From contig NZ_JAHKQO010000013.1 of assembly GCF_018861065.1 (NCBI RefSeq), positions 1 to 64,000 on the forward strand: a stretch of DNA of 64,000 bases, written 5' to 3'. This DNA is from Paraglaciecola arctica (GTDB taxonomy: Bacteria; Pseudomonadota; Gammaproteobacteria; Enterobacterales; Alteromonadaceae). This document shows positions 35,272-45,962 of this stretch, in pieces; the first letter of the stretch is position 1, and every line of letters begins with the position of its first letter. Position numbers and translations under genes: made by a program. Under the pieces are notes generated by a model. That model was not told the DNA's origin, made no database searches, and saw only the letters and a list, made by a program, of their open reading frames with translations.

Positions 35272-36447
35272 TTATTCTTGAGTAAAGGTTAATCCCGCAT
35301 TCGCTACAAGGCGTTTGATCAACTTGTCGCCCATTGCGGGGGCGGTAGTCCAAATTCCACCTTGAGTTTGTTGTGAATCTTTGACCAAACAGATAGCAGA
35401 TTCAGCAATGATTTTAGAGGTTGAGCCATAGCCGGGATCTCTATCACCTTTGACTGAAACATTTATTTGGTTGCCTTGAGCATCCGAACCTATGTATAAC
35501 AAGTCGTATAAACCTGCTTCTCGCTCTTCTTTGCTTGGTCCTTCACCAGGTTTAGGGCCGCCATTACCGCCCATGCTTTTGTCGTTCGCCATAGCGTTAG
35601 CAATGGCTTCGCCTTTTTCGCCTGGACCTGTCATAAACATTTCGTCGTATACAAAGTCATCGCCATATTGGCTGTCTAATAAAAAGTTAGAACGTTGCAC
35701 GTTACGGGTATTGATAGCTGCCATGACAAAAGGTGTTACCCATGTGCCTAAATCTTCTTCGTAGTAGGGCTTATTGCCAAAAGGTTGTTCGGCACCAGTA
35801 AATCCTGGGGTCAGTGAAAAGGGGTTAAGCAAGGCTTCCATTTTGGCTGGATCTTGTTTCGCCGCAATCAAAGTCGCTTTAAGACTAGCTGCGGTACCGC
35901 CCGAGAAAGTGCCTTTCATTTTTCTAACCCGACATCTTACTCTTGGCATTGGGTGACCAAATTGTTCTTTAGCCAGTTGTTGTAGGTGATATACCCCAAG
36001 GTCAGAAGGAATGGAATCAAACCCACATGAAAATACAATACGTGCACCACTGGCTTTAGCGGCTTCTTGATGGGCAGGGATCATTTCACTCATCCATACC
36101 GGCTCACCACATAAGTCGACATAATCAACACCTGACTTGGCGCACATTGCCACTAAGTCTGATCCATATAGCTGATAGGGGCCCACAGTGGTCAATACAA
36201 GTTTGGTATCGTCTAACATGGCTTGAATTGAGCTTAAATCATCAGAATCAGCGACCACAAGAGCGGTGTCTGTAGGAGCGCCTATTTCATCACGAACTTG
36301 CGCAAGTTTTTCAGCACTTCTTCCCGCCATCGCCCATTTCAGTGAGTCATCACCGGCGTATTGCTTAACCAAATATTCAGCTACTAAACGGCCGGTAAAG
36401 CCAGTGGCACCATAAATAACAATATCGAATTTTTTATTTGTACTCAT
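35272..36447 (-). CDS. saccharopine dehydrogenase family / trans-acting enoyl-reductase-like protein
   Basis: A 391-residue protein with an N-terminal Rossmann motif (VIYGATGFTGRLVAEYL), LVLTTVGPYQLYGSDLVAMCA in parts and the GVDYVDLCGEPVWM segment. These match the saccharopine-dehydrogenase-like group related to mycobacterial trans-acting enoyl reductase. The lysine-degradation enzyme itself is not implied. The substrate is unknown. A single-gene unit with its own terminator. Confidence 0.82.
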   Translation of the reverse strand: MSTNKKFDIVIYGATGFTGRLVAEYLVKQYAGDDSLKWAMAGRSAEKLAQVRDEIGAPTDTALVVADSDDLSSIQAMLDDTKLVLTTVGPYQLYGSDLVAMCAKSGVDYVDLCGEPVWMSEMIPAHQEAAKASGARIVFSCGFDSIPSDLGVYHLQQLAKEQFGHPMPRVRCRVRKMKGTFSGGTAASLKATLIAAKQDPAKMEALLNPFSLTPGFTGAEQPFGNKPYYEEDLGTWVTPFVMAAINTRNVQRSNFLLDSQYGDDFVYDEMFMTGPGEKGEAIANAMANDKSMGGNGGPKPGEGPSKEEREAGLYDLLYIGSDAQGNQINVSVKGDRDPGYGSTSKIIAESAICLVKDSQQTQGGIWTTAPAMGDKLIKRLVANAGLTFTQE

Positions 36448-36561
36448 TACGCACTCCTATAACTTTTTGTGTGTTGAGTTTAATAGGGATTATCTATAAT
36501 TTTAATTTATTTAGGTAATGGCTAACTATATTCTTTATTAATGGGTGTTGGGCGATGCCGC

Positions 36562-36588
36562 AAAAAAAACGAGTCTAGCGACTCGTTT
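36562..36588 (-). terminator. intrinsic terminator of pyk
   Basis: AAACGAGTC (36567-36575) pairs with GACTCGTTT (36580-36588). On the minus strand the stem is followed by a run of eight T. Confidence 0.92.
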
Positions 36589-36631
36589 CTTATTTGGGAT
36601 AAAAACTAGACAATGCTAGTTTACATGTTGC

Positions 36632-38065
36632 TTAGGCTGTAACAATCTTACAGGCATTGGTGCCACCCACTGTTTCCATCACATCACCATAAGTCATGAT
36701 GAATTGGTCGCCTGATTCCAAAATACCTTTTTCTAGTAATACGGCAACTACGTCGTCTTTCAGTTTACCTGGGTCACTGCCACGAGAATCAAAAAAGACT
36801 GGTTTAACACCGCGGTATAACGCCATCTTGTTTAATGTGCTTTCATGTCTAGATAGAGCATAAATTGACAAAGATGTAGTGATACGTGACATCAACAATG
36901 GCGTGCTACCACTTTCTGTTAATGCAACAATAGCCTTTATTGTACTTAAGTGGTTGGCAGAGTAGACCGCACTTAATGCGACGGTTTCACTGACCGAATG
37001 GAATGCTTCATCCATTCTATGTTTAGACACAGTCACACTAGGGTGAGTTTCTGCACCCACACATACTCTTGCCATTGCTTCTACAGTTTCAACAGGAAAC
37101 TCACCCGCAGCAGTTTCAGCGGATAACATAACCGCATCAGTACCATCTAATACTGCATTCGCCACATCCATTACTTCTGCTCGTGTTGGCATGGGGCTGG
37201 TGATCATTGATTCCATCATTTGTGTGGCAGTGATGACCACTTTATTTAGTTGACGCGATCGTGCGATGAGCTTTTTCTGTACGCCTACTAATTCAGCATC
37301 ACCAATCTCAACGCCTAAATCACCACGGGCTACCATGACTGCGTCAGAAGCTTCGATAATATCGTCAATGGCTTCGTCAGAGGCGACTGTTTCGGCACGT
37401 TCGACTTTGGCACAAATCATCGCATTACAACCTGCTTTTTCTGCCAGTTGACGGGCATAACGTAAATCATCGCCAGAACGTGGGAACGAGACGGCTAAAT
37501 AGTCGACGCCAATTTTTGCTGCGGTCACAATGTCTTCTTTATCTTTAGCTGTTAATGCTTCAGCCGACAAACCACCACCTTGACGATTAATACCTTTGTT
37601 GTTTGATAGCTTGCCAGCAACTGTCACTTCGGTATGTACTTTATTACCTTCAACGCTAGTCACTACTAGCTGAATGCGACCATCATCAAGTAATAATAAA
37701 TCATCTTTAACTACATCTTGAGGTAATGCTTTGTAATCGATACCCACAGCTTGTTGGTTACCATCATCTTTACCCATGTCGGCATCAAGAATAAAGTGGT
37801 CGCCAATCTTCAATTTGATAGAACCATCTACGAATTTAGATACGCGAATTTTAGGGCCTTGCAAATCACCTAAAATGGCAACGTATTTACCCAGCTTTTT
37901 AGCAGCAGTGCGCACTTTATTGGCACGGTTAATATGATCTTCGGCCGTTCCATGAGAAAAGTTCATGCGAACCACATTGGTTCCAGCTTTAATAATCGCT
38001 TCTATTTGTTCCACTGTATCTGTAGATGGACCTAAGGTAGCGAGTATTTTTGTTCTTCTTAACAT
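36632..38065 (-). CDS. pyk: pyruvate kinase
   Basis: Pyruvate kinase, 477 residues, converting phosphoenolpyruvate and ADP to pyruvate and ATP. Signatures: [37 protein letters not shown], the metal/substrate region [14 protein letters not shown] and the active-site TATQMMESM. It resembles the PykA-type of gammaproteobacteria in length, so I leave the isozyme undecided. A HexR-like site lies about 160 nt upstream of the start, tying it to the Entner-Doudoroff operon beyond hexR. Confidence 0.95.
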   Translation of the reverse strand: MLRRTKILATLGPSTDTVEQIEAIIKAGTNVVRMNFSHGTAEDHINRANKVRTAAKKLGKYVAILGDLQGPKIRVSKFVDGSIKLKIGDHFILDADMGKDDGNQQAVGIDYKALPQDVVKDDLLLLDDGRIQLVVTSVEGNKVHTEVTVAGKLSNNKGINRQGGGLSAEALTAKDKEDIVTAAKIGVDYLAVSFPRSGDDLRYARQLAEKAGCNAMICAKVERAETVASDEAIDDIIEASDAVMVARGDLGVEIGDAELVGVQKKLIARSRQLNKVVITATQMMESMITSPMPTRAEVMDVANAVLDGTDAVMLSAETAAGEFPVETVEAMARVCVGAETHPSVTVSKHRMDEAFHSVSETVALSAVYSANHLSTIKAIVALTESGSTPLLMSRITTSLSIYALSRHESTLNKMALYRGVKPVFFDSRGSDPGKLKDDVVAVLLEKGILESGDQFIMTYGDVMETVGGTNACKIVTA

Positions 38066-38226
38066 AGTTTAGTTACTCTATTGTTATGGCGCGTTTGTTA
38101 CCTATCCCATGCAGTACTTGCTATTGAAGACAGGCTCAGTTCAATAAATTAAGCATAGCCTTTTTTAAGGCGTTAGTTATTTTTGTAGATATCTACAAAC
38201 TTGAAATAGTTATAAATTAACAAAAG

Positions 38227-38241
38227 TGTAATTTTATTACG
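38227..38241. promoter_or_regulatory. HexR-like operator upstream of pyk
   Basis: TGTAATTTTATTACG matches the pseudopalindromic HexR motif TGTARTWWWAYTACA at 14 of 15 positions. It lies between hexR and pyk, about 160 nt before the pyk ATG. Confidence 0.72.
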
Positions 38242-38283
38242 AAAATGGTAGTGCAAAACGACCAAAAAGTGAAATTATTCTAA

Positions 38284-38305
38284 TAAAAAAGAGCCTATTG
38301 GCTCT
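38284..38305 (-). terminator. intrinsic terminator of hexR
   Basis: AGAGCC (38290-38295) pairs with GGCTCT (38300-38305). The minus-strand transcript ends the stem with TTTTTTATTA. It sits 30 nt after the hexR stop. Confidence 0.88.
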
Positions 38306-38334
38306 ATTTTATTAGAATAAGGTAACAATTTACG

Positions 38335-39186
38335 TTAATCACCACGTTTATCAAACCTCGACCCTCGTAAAGTATCTTTCACTCGTTTCAGGTTTTCTCT
38401 AAATTTGTTGCCTCTTCTAAGCGTAAAGCCAGTCGCCAATATGTCAATTAGGATTAGCTGGGCAATCCTAGAGGCCATAGGCATATACATATCTGTATCT
38501 TCTGGTACTTCAAGAGATAACACTAAGTTACATTCTTGGGCTAATGGGCTGTCTTTAGACGTAATTCCCATCACAGTTGCATCGTTGCCACGGGCAATTT
38601 GGGCTATTTCTACCAGGCTCTTAGTTCTGCCAGTGTGAGAAATGAGTACCACTACGTCCCCTTCGCCAGAATTCATGCAGCTCATACGCTGCATGATAAT
38701 ATCTTCGAAGTAGATGACAGGAACATTAAAACGGAAAAATTTATTTAAGGCATCGTGGGCAACAGAAGCTGAGGCTCCTAAACCAAAGAAAGATATCTTT
38801 TGGGCCTGAGTCAATAAGTCTACGGCGCGGTTAATCGTTGCAATATCAGCTGATTGCCTTGCAACTTCCAAGGAGGCCATAGTGGATTCAAATATTTTGT
38901 GGGTATATTCTTCTGGTCCGTCATTTTCTTCAACGTGGCGGTTTACATAAGGCGTACCGTTCGCAAGACTTTGCGCTAAATGTAATTTAAAATCAGGATA
39001 ACCTTTAGTGTCTAACCTACGGCAAAAACGGTTGACTGTAGGTTCACTTACACCTGACATTTTTGCCAGTGTGGCAATGCTACTGTGGATCGCGGTTTGC
39101 GGATTCGCTAGTATGACCTCTGCAACTTTGCGTTCAGACTTACTAAAGACGGCATTATGTTGGGTTATTTTTTCTAGAATATTCAT
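38335..39186 (-). CDS. hexR: HexR, RpiR-family regulator of central carbon metabolism
   Basis: RpiR-family repressor/activator, 283 residues. The N-terminal HTH domain (about residues 1-77, MSGVSEPTVNRFCRRL recognition region) is followed by a SIS domain (about 125-255: ISFFGLGASASVAHDAL, VVVLISHTGRTKSLVEIA) that in HexR binds 2-keto-3-deoxy-6-phosphogluconate. The divergent neighbour zwf and the HexR-like operators at zwf and pyk make the assignment strong. Confidence 0.94.
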   Translation of the reverse strand: MNILEKITQHNAVFSKSERKVAEVILANPQTAIHSSIATLAKMSGVSEPTVNRFCRRLDTKGYPDFKLHLAQSLANGTPYVNRHVEENDGPEEYTHKIFESTMASLEVARQSADIATINRAVDLLTQAQKISFFGLGASASVAHDALNKFFRFNVPVIYFEDIIMQRMSCMNSGEGDVVVLISHTGRTKSLVEIAQIARGNDATVMGITSKDSPLAQECNLVLSLEVPEDTDMYMPMASRIAQLILIDILATGFTLRRGNKFRENLKRVKDTLRGSRFDKRGD

Positions 39187-39268
39187 GCGCGCATCAAAAA
39201 CTTCATTATAATGGTTTCACTAAAAGGCCAGAATTTACTTCGGCTCATTACCGCCAGAATACTATAGT

Positions 39269-39283
39269 TGTAATTTTTTAACA
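39269..39283. promoter_or_regulatory. weak HexR-like site near hexR
   Basis: TGTAATTTTTTAACA matches the HexR motif with two clear mismatches. It lies 83 nt upstream of the hexR ATG, so autoregulation is possible but unproven. Confidence 0.35.
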
Positions 39284-39355
39284 GGAAATCTTTCGGATTA
39301 ATGGACCGAAAACCGTTATTTCTTGATATTTAGCGGTGTGAGTCTCGTGAAAAGT

Positions 39356-39370
39356 TGTAAAATTACTACA
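39356..39370. promoter_or_regulatory. HexR-like operator upstream of zwf
   Basis: TGTAAAATTACTACA matches the HexR motif TGTARTWWWAYTACA at 14 of 15 positions. It lies 100 nt upstream of the zwf ATG in the divergent hexR-zwf region. Confidence 0.75.
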
Positions 39371-39470
39371 TTTGATGTTAAATTTTACGTTATGGGTTGT
39401 TGATTAGCTTGTAACCGTATTTCGTTACAACAATTAACACAATCAATCAAAATATTAGTAGGCAGAAAAA

Positions 39471-40961
39471 ATGGTTTTGGAAAATTCGTTCGAACCTTGT
39501 GATTTCGTATTGTTTGGCACACAAGGCGATTTAGCCAGACGTAAACTTTTACCTTCTTTATATCAACTTGAAAAATCTGATTTGATGCACGCCGAAACAA
39601 AAGTGATTGGTGTAGCGCGTCAAGATATCAGTAAAGAAGATTACGTTTCACTCGTAAAAGAGAACATTGAAAAATTTACTAAAGAAGCCGTTTGTGAAGA
39701 AACATGGGCGCGCTTCTCAGAAAAATTAGACTACGTGCAAGTCGATATGAAAGATATCGCTAGCTACAAAGCTTTCAAAGATCATGTGGATCCAAAGCGA
39801 ATGATGGTTTGTTATTTTGCAACACCACCGTCAATTTTTGGGGACATTTGCTTAGGGCTTAAAGCTGCAAAAATCATTGATAAAAGCATGCGAGTGGTAT
39901 TGGAAAAACCAATTGGACACAACTTAGAATCATCTAAAGTGATTAATGACCAAGTCGCCGAGTTTTTTGACGAATCTCAAATCTATCGAATTGATCATTA
40001 TTTAGGAAAAGAAACGGTTTTAAATCTAATCGCGTTACGTTTCGCAAATTCGATTTTTGCCACCAATTGGGATCATAACTGTATTGATCACGTACAAATT
40101 AGTGTCGCTGAATCTGTAGGTATTGAGGGCCGTTGGGGATACTTCGACGAAGCCGGTCAAATGCGCGACATGGTTCAAAACCATCTATTACAGATTCTCA
40201 CGTTAATCGCTATGGAGCCTCCCGCGAATTTGGATGCAGACAGTATTCGTGATGAAAAACTTAAGGTTCTCAAATCTCTACGACCTATTAATGCTAGCAA
40301 TGTCCGAGAAAACACGGTTCGTGGTCAGTATGTAGGAGGATTTGTTAAAGGCCAAGAAGTGCCTGGTTACTTAGATGAAGCCGATGCCAACACTTCAAGT
40401 GAGACAGAAACCTTTATTGCCTTAAAAGTAGAATTAGATAACTGGCGTTGGGCTGGTGTGCCATTCTATTTGCGCACAGGGAAACGTTTACCTGATAAAA
40501 CCAGTGAAGTGGTTATCTACTTTAAACGTCAACCTCATAATTTGTTTAAAGAAAGTTTCCCACAGTTACCACCCAACAAACTCACTATTCGTTTGCAACC
40601 AGACGAAGGGGTTGAAGTGACAGTCATGAACAAAGTGCCTGGATTGACTGGAAAGAGTTCAATGGATTTACAAAAATCCAAATTGAATTTGAGCTTTTCT
40701 GACACCTTTAAAGACGAACGCATCGCAGATGCGTACGAAAAATTACTGTTAGAAGTTATGTTAGGTAATCAAGCCTTATTCGTTCGTCGAGACGAAGTAG
40801 AGGCTGCATGGAAATGGGTAGATGGTATTCTAGCTGCTTGGAAAGTTAGCAATGAACCGCCTGAACCGTATCAAGCCGGTACTTGGGGGCCTGTAGCGTC
40901 GATTGCGTTACTTGCTCGTGAAGACAGAGCTTGGTACGAAAGCCGCATGGGGAAAAAATAA
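39471..40961 (+). CDS. zwf: glucose-6-phosphate dehydrogenase
   Basis: Glucose-6-phosphate 1-dehydrogenase, 496 residues, the entry step to the Entner-Doudoroff and pentose-phosphate routes. The NADP site (FGTQGDLARRKLLPSLYQL in parts) and the active-site RIDHYLGKETVLNL are intact; EKPIGHNLESS and the substrate-binding WRWAGVPFYLRTGKRL also match. It is the first gene of zwf-pgl-edd-glk-eda, and its TAA overlaps the pgl ATG by one base. Confidence 0.97.
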   Translation: MVLENSFEPCDFVLFGTQGDLARRKLLPSLYQLEKSDLMHAETKVIGVARQDISKEDYVSLVKENIEKFTKEAVCEETWARFSEKLDYVQVDMKDIASYKAFKDHVDPKRMMVCYFATPPSIFGDICLGLKAAKIIDKSMRVVLEKPIGHNLESSKVINDQVAEFFDESQIYRIDHYLGKETVLNLIALRFANSIFATNWDHNCIDHVQISVAESVGIEGRWGYFDEAGQMRDMVQNHLLQILTLIAMEPPANLDADSIRDEKLKVLKSLRPINASNVRENTVRGQYVGGFVKGQEVPGYLDEADANTSSETETFIALKVELDNWRWAGVPFYLRTGKRLPDKTSEVVIYFKRQPHNLFKESFPQLPPNKLTIRLQPDEGVEVTVMNKVPGLTGKSSMDLQKSKLNLSFSDTFKDERIADAYEKLLLEVMLGNQALFVRRDEVEAAWKWVDGILAAWKVSNEPPEPYQAGTWGPVASIALLAREDRAWYESRMGKK

Positions 40962-41653
40962 TGGCATTAACACAATCTAAATTTAGAACAACCGAACAAC
41001 TTAATACTGCCTTTACACGTAAAATTGTAAAGTTACTTAGGGATGGTATTGAGGAAAATGGACGCGCAAGCTTAGTTGTCTCAGGTGGTCGTACACCTGC
41101 GGAGCTTTTCGGGGCGTTGTCTAAAGCTCATTTAGAGTGGGATAAAGTTGATGTGAGTTTGGCGGATGAACGTTGGGTGGACAATACTGACGACGCCTCG
41201 AACGAAAAAATGTTACGCACTAAGTTACTGATTAATAATGCTGCAAATGCCAATTTTGTTCCTTTAAAAACCTATCATGGCAATGCTGAAGATGCAGTGT
41301 CAACTTGTACTGAAAATTTACAAAAGATGCATACTCCTTTCGACGTGCTGATCTTAGGTATGGGTGAAGATGGACACACTGCTTCTTTGTTTCCATGCTC
41401 TGAGCAAATTGCTGAAGGTTTGGATCTTGAATCAGGAAAAGCATTTATTGCGGTACAGCCAGCGAGTGCTCCTAACCAACGTATGTCATTAACTCTGCCA
41501 GCGCTGTTAAACAGTAACCAAATATTTTTGCATCTCACAGGAGAGAGCAAAAAAGCGGTGTTAGATACGGTACTGTCTGATGATGATGCTTTAGTTATGC
41601 CAATCAGAGCTGTCATTAACAACGCCGACGTAGAGCTTGTTTGGGCACCTTGA
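40961..41653 (+). CDS. pgl: 6-phosphogluconolactonase
   Basis: 6-Phosphogluconolactonase of the DevB/SOL type, hydrolysing the lactone made by Zwf. I chose ATG 40961 (230 residues; [13 protein letters not shown]), which overlaps the zwf stop (TAATG). Motifs: [36 protein letters not shown] in parts, and [14 protein letters not shown]. It is the second gene of the operon. Confidence 0.95.
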   Translation: MALTQSKFRTTEQLNTAFTRKIVKLLRDGIEENGRASLVVSGGRTPAELFGALSKAHLEWDKVDVSLADERWVDNTDDASNEKMLRTKLLINNAANANFVPLKTYHGNAEDAVSTCTENLQKMHTPFDVLILGMGEDGHTASLFPCSEQIAEGLDLESGKAFIAVQPASAPNQRMSLTLPALLNSNQIFLHLTGESKKAVLDTVLSDDDALVMPIRAVINNADVELVWAP

Positions 41654-41678
41654 AAATATTTTAGTTATAGGAAAATCC

Positions 41679-43499
41679 ATGAATCCCGTTATTCAAGAAG
41701 TCACAGACCGAATTATTCAGCGCAGTCAAGATTCGCGTAAAAGTTATTTAGATAAAATTGAAAGTGCGCGTTTGCAAGGTCCTCATCGTGGGGTGTTGTC
41801 TTGTGGTAACTTAGCACATGGATTTGCTGCTTGTGGCTCAGAAGAAAAAGCCGACTTGCGCAGTATGACCAAAGCCAATATCGCTATTGTGTCTTCGTAT
41901 AATGATATGTTGTCTGCACATCAACCTTATGAAAGTTATCCTGCGAGATTAAAACAGGCAATCAGTGCCGTGGGCAGTGTCGCTCAATTTGCTGGTGGTG
42001 TACCGGCTATGTGTGACGGTGTGACCCAAGGCACCCCAGGCATGGATTTAAGCCTGATGAGCCGCGACATTATCGCAATGGCCACTGCAGTCTCACTTTC
42101 CCATAATATGTTTGACGGTACCTTGATGTTAGGTATTTGCGACAAAATTGTACCTGGCTTATTGATGGGTGGATTGAGTTTTGGGCATTTACCTACAGTC
42201 TTTGTTCCAGCTGGGCCTATGCCTTCTGGTATTCCTAATAAAGAGAAAGCCCGTGTTCGCCAGCTGTATGCACAAGGCAAAGTAGGCCGTGAAGAGTTAT
42301 TAGACGCCGAGTCTAAGTCTTATCATTCGGCTGGTACTTGTACGTTCTACGGCACCGCAAACAGTAACCAGTTGGTAGTCGAAATAATGGGGTTACACTT
42401 ACCAGGATCATCTTTTGTGAATCCAGGTACGCCATTAAGAGATGCATTAACCGATGCTGCAGCGCGACAAGTGACGCGTATCACCGATTTAGGCAGTGAG
42501 TATCGCCCAATAGGGCATATAGTGGATGCTAAAGCGATAGTGAATGGTTTGGTAGGGTTACTGGCCACAGGTGGCTCAACTAACCACACTATGCATTTGG
42601 TCGCGGTAGCGAAAGCTGCTGGCATTATCATTAATTGGGATGACTTTGCTGATATCTCCAAAGCTGTTCCTTTGTTAACTCGCATTTATCCTAACGGCTC
42701 GGCTGATATTAATCACTTTACCGCAGCAGGCGGAATGGCATTGTTGATCAGGGAGTTGTTAGAGAATGGTTTATTGCACAATGACGTGAACACCATCTGT
42801 GGCGAAGGTTTGGAGCAATATACTAAGGAGCCTATTTTAGAAAATGGTGAACTGGTATGGCGTGACGGTCCTACAGAATCGTTTGATAAACAAGTTGTCG
42901 CCAGTGTGAGTGAGCCATTTAAGATAGACGGTGGTTTATCTGTATTGAGTGGTAACTTGGGCCGTGCAGTAATGAAAACCTCTGCATTGCGAGAGCCTCA
43001 TTGTAAAATTAAAGCGCCGGCTGTGGTATTTGAAGATCAGTTTGAATTACATGCGGCATTTAAAGCTGGTGAGCTAGATAAAGATTGTGTGGTAGTGGTG
43101 CGCTTTCAAGGGCCGTCTGCCATTGGAATGCCTGAGCTACACAGCTTAACGCCACCACTAGCGGTATTACAGGATCGCGGCTTTCATGTGGCATTAGTGA
43201 CCGATGGACGTATGTCTGGCGCTTCGGGTAAAGTGCCCGCAGCTATTCATGTCACACCAGAAGCGACCAAGGGCGGGATTTTATCTAAAATACAAACTGG
43301 TGATCTGATTGAATTGAACACTCAAACAGGTGCGATGGATGTGTTAATTAGTGAACAAGACTTAGCGAATAGAGAAGCTAAAGTGACTGATGTAGCTAAA
43401 CACCAAATTGGTATGGGCCGAGAAATGTTTGCCGGTATGCGTACGACCCTAACCGGTGCTGAGCAAGGTGCCTGTTCATTGTTTTTTGGTCAGGATTAA
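41679..43499 (+). CDS. edd: phosphogluconate dehydratase
   Basis: 6-Phosphogluconate dehydratase, the first committed Entner-Doudoroff enzyme, an iron-sulfur IlvD/Edd family protein. ATG 41679 ([12 protein letters not shown]) with AGGA upstream gives 606 residues, close to E. coli Edd (603). Cluster cysteines sit in [12 protein letters not shown] and [19 protein letters not shown] in parts. [11 protein letters not shown] and [18 protein letters not shown] in parts are further signatures. Its stop lies four bases before glk. Confidence 0.96.
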   Translation: MNPVIQEVTDRIIQRSQDSRKSYLDKIESARLQGPHRGVLSCGNLAHGFAACGSEEKADLRSMTKANIAIVSSYNDMLSAHQPYESYPARLKQAISAVGSVAQFAGGVPAMCDGVTQGTPGMDLSLMSRDIIAMATAVSLSHNMFDGTLMLGICDKIVPGLLMGGLSFGHLPTVFVPAGPMPSGIPNKEKARVRQLYAQGKVGREELLDAESKSYHSAGTCTFYGTANSNQLVVEIMGLHLPGSSFVNPGTPLRDALTDAAARQVTRITDLGSEYRPIGHIVDAKAIVNGLVGLLATGGSTNHTMHLVAVAKAAGIIINWDDFADISKAVPLLTRIYPNGSADINHFTAAGGMALLIRELLENGLLHNDVNTICGEGLEQYTKEPILENGELVWRDGPTESFDKQVVASVSEPFKIDGGLSVLSGNLGRAVMKTSALREPHCKIKAPAVVFEDQFELHAAFKAGELDKDCVVVVRFQGPSAIGMPELHSLTPPLAVLQDRGFHVALVTDGRMSGASGKVPAAIHVTPEATKGGILSKIQTGDLIELNTQTGAMDVLISEQDLANREAKVTDVAKHQIGMGREMFAGMRTTLTGAEQGACSLFFGQD

Positions 43500-43503
43500 T
43501 AAC

Positions 43504-44454
43504 ATGGCTAGGTTTGTAGCAGATGTTGGTGGTACTAATATTCGTTTGGCTTTGATTGAAAACGGGTCATTAAGCCATATCAAAAAATATCTATGTAGCA
43601 ACTATAAAACCATTAATATGGCTATTGAAGCATATATAGCTGAATTCCCAGATTTAGAATTTACAGCCGGGTGTCTAGGCGTGGCTTGCCCTGTGACGGG
43701 TGATTTAGTGTCAATGACTAACAATCACTGGCAATTTTCAATTTCCCAACTTAAAACCGAATTAGGTTTGCACTGGTTGGGAGTGATCAATGATTTCACC
43801 GCAGTTGCTCATGCAGTTACAGTGTTAACGAATCAACAAAAAGAACAAGTTGGACAAGGGCAATCTGTCGACTTAGACAACATTGCCGTGTTTGGTCCTG
43901 GCACTGGGTTAGGGGTCAAACACTTAACTCATACTGCCGATGGTTGGTTGGCGTTAGACGGTGAGGGCGGCCATGTAGACTTTGCGCCAATAGATGAGAT
44001 AGATATCGCTATTTGGCAATTTCTAACTGATAAGATGGGACATGCCTCTGCAGAAGAAGTCATGTCTGGTCGTGGTTTAGTGCATATCTATCAAGCCATT
44101 GCGAAACACAAAAATCTATCGGCACCTTTGGATGATCCAGCTGATATCACTGAACGAGCTCTTGATGGTAGTTGCGCCTTAAGCGTGGCTACTTTGAACC
44201 AATTCTGCAAAATCTTGGGTAGCTTTGCAGGAAACCTTGCCCTTAATTTAGGGACACGTGGTGGCGTGTATATTGGAGGTGGCATTGCCCCCCGTTTCAC
44301 CAATTTTATTAAACAAAGTGATTTTCGGAAACGTTTTGAGGCCAAAGGTCGATTTCGTGACTACGTAGCTGGCATCCCGACTTTCATTATTACCGAGCCT
44401 GATCATGGTTTGATTGGTGCTATGGCTTATTTAAATCAAAATTGTAAAGGTTAA
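43504..44454 (+). CDS. glk: glucokinase
   Basis: ATP-dependent glucokinase of the E. coli Glk family, 316 residues from ATG 43504 ([19 protein letters not shown]). The phosphate-binding DVGGTNIR, the catalytic [23 protein letters not shown] and the sugar-binding EGGHVDFAP are clear. Placing glk between edd and eda lets one transcript cover glucose phosphorylation and its conversion to pyruvate and glyceraldehyde-3-phosphate. Confidence 0.95.
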   Translation: MARFVADVGGTNIRLALIENGSLSHIKKYLCSNYKTINMAIEAYIAEFPDLEFTAGCLGVACPVTGDLVSMTNNHWQFSISQLKTELGLHWLGVINDFTAVAHAVTVLTNQQKEQVGQGQSVDLDNIAVFGPGTGLGVKHLTHTADGWLALDGEGGHVDFAPIDEIDIAIWQFLTDKMGHASAEEVMSGRGLVHIYQAIAKHKNLSAPLDDPADITERALDGSCALSVATLNQFCKILGSFAGNLALNLGTRGGVYIGGGIAPRFTNFIKQSDFRKRFEAKGRFRDYVAGIPTFIITEPDHGLIGAMAYLNQNCKG

Positions 44455-44459
44455 ATGCA

Positions 44460-45101
44460 ATGACTAAGAATTGGAAAATGACATCAGAAGAAATATTCAG
44501 CCAAGGGCCGGTTGTGCCTGTATTGGTAATAAAAGATGTTGAACATGCTGTACCTTTGGCGAAAGCACTTATCGCTGGTGGTATTCGTGTTTTAGAAGTG
44601 ACATTGCGCACTGAAGCCGCGTTAGAAGTAATTGCTAAGATTGCCAAAGAAGTGCCGGAAGCAATCATAGGTGCTGGAACGGTGACAAATCGTGAACAGT
44701 TGCAACAAGTTATAGATGCGGGTGCTAAGTTTGCTATTAGCCCTGGATTAACAACTGATTTGTTAAAGGCTGGAAATGAAGGCAATATTGCCTTGATCCC
44801 GGGGATTTCATCAATTTCAGAATTGATGACCGCTGTTGATCATGGCTATACACATTTGAAATTCTTCCCTGCGGAAGCTTCAGGTGGTGTGAAAGCCCTG
44901 AAAGCTATTGGTGGTCCATTCCCTGATATTAAGTTTTGCCCTACAGGCGGTATTAGCCCAAGTAACTATAATGATTATTTAGCGTTGCCTAGTGTGCGTT
45001 GTGCTGGTGGTTCTTGGTTAGCGCCAGAAGACGCGATGGTTAACGGAGAGTGGGATAAAATTACTGAGCTTGCTAAACAGGCGGTTGCAGGCGCCAAATA
45101 G
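44460..45101 (+). CDS. eda: KDPG aldolase / 4-hydroxy-2-oxoglutarate aldolase
   Basis: 2-Keto-3-deoxy-6-phosphogluconate aldolase, 213 residues, cleaving KDPG to pyruvate and glyceraldehyde-3-phosphate. The catalytic glutamate is in [13 protein letters not shown]; the Schiff-base lysine is in [23 protein letters not shown] and [12 protein letters not shown] also match. Last gene of the operon, five bases after glk, followed by a perfect terminator. Confidence 0.96.
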   Translation: MTKNWKMTSEEIFSQGPVVPVLVIKDVEHAVPLAKALIAGGIRVLEVTLRTEAALEVIAKIAKEVPEAIIGAGTVTNREQLQQVIDAGAKFAISPGLTTDLLKAGNEGNIALIPGISSISELMTAVDHGYTHLKFFPAEASGGVKALKAIGGPFPDIKFCPTGGISPSNYNDYLALPSVRCAGGSWLAPEDAMVNGEWDKITELAKQAVAGAK

Positions 45102-45121
45102 AAATGTTTTGACACTGAAAT

Positions 45122-45147
45122 AAAAAAGTCGCTTAAGCGACTTTTTT
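45122..45147. terminator. bidirectional intrinsic terminator after eda
   Basis: A perfect 26-bp palindrome with six A on one side and six T on the other. It can terminate eda (plus) and also the cyclophilin gene (minus), whose stop is 59 nt away. Confidence 0.93.
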
Positions 45148-45205
45148 ATTGTCTATGAATTACTGATACCGTTAAAGATAGAAAAACAAGCGCTATTGAA
45201 GCAAT

Positions 45206-45868
45206 TTATTCCACGGCAATAGTTGCTTTAATTATTGAAATTTCTTCGCTGACTTTGCCGCTTCTCGAGCCAAGCTTTTCCATTTTTTCAAGGACTTCTA
45301 AACCTTGAGTAACCTCACCGAAAATTGTGTGTTTACCATCTAACCAAGGTGTTGCCGCAAAAGTGATGAAAAACTGGCTGCCATCAGTGTCGGGTCCAGA
45401 ATTTGCCATACTCAGCAATCCACCTTTAATATGTTTGATTGCATCACTAAACTCACCGGCATATTTGTAACCGGGATTGCCGCGTCCGGTCCCCAAAGGA
45501 TCTCCACCTTGAGCCATAAAACCAGGAATAACACGATGGAATATAGTGTTGTCGTAAAATCCTAGGGAGGTTAAATATAAAGTGCTAGACACGTGTTTAG
45601 GGGCAATATCGGGCATTAATTCAATGCTAATGTCACCGTGACTTGTGGTTAAATTCCAAATATAGGTTTTGTCGGGGTTAAAAGTGAATTCGGGGGGCTG
45701 AGGTAAAGAGGTTTTCCAATCTTCTTGAGTTTTATCAATCTGCTGCTGGCTAATAAATTTCTCAGTTTGTTTGATTGCTTGGTCTTGGAATAAATCGCAA
45801 CCGTAAAACAGTATGCTAATAAAAATGGCTGTGTAAATTAGGGGTTGCCGAAACAAGTTTGGATGCAT
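45206..45868 (-). CDS. lipoprotein peptidyl-prolyl cis-trans isomerase (cyclophilin)
   Basis: Cyclophilin-type PPIase with a lipoprotein signal. I prefer ATG 45868 (MHPNLFRQP), which has AGGT upstream and leaves a compact signal ending FYGC; ATG 45901 is an alternative. After a helical spacer the cyclophilin domain (about residues 70-220) shows FHRVIPGFMAQGGDP, LSMANSGPDTDGSQFFI and WLDGKHTIFGEV. It would assist folding in the periplasm, anchored to a membrane. Confidence 0.88.
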   Translation of the reverse strand: MHPNLFRQPLIYTAIFISILFYGCDLFQDQAIKQTEKFISQQQIDKTQEDWKTSLPQPPEFTFNPDKTYIWNLTTSHGDISIELMPDIAPKHVSSTLYLTSLGFYDNTIFHRVIPGFMAQGGDPLGTGRGNPGYKYAGEFSDAIKHIKGGLLSMANSGPDTDGSQFFITFAATPWLDGKHTIFGEVTQGLEVLEKMEKLGSRSGKVSEEISIIKATIAVE

Positions 45869-45962
45869 AGTTGACCTATTGATTAAAGTACTCATCGCCA
45901 TAGCTTAAACATTTTGCAGGGCTGTGGGAAGTTGAAATTTGATGTTCCAAAAAACAACTTTA

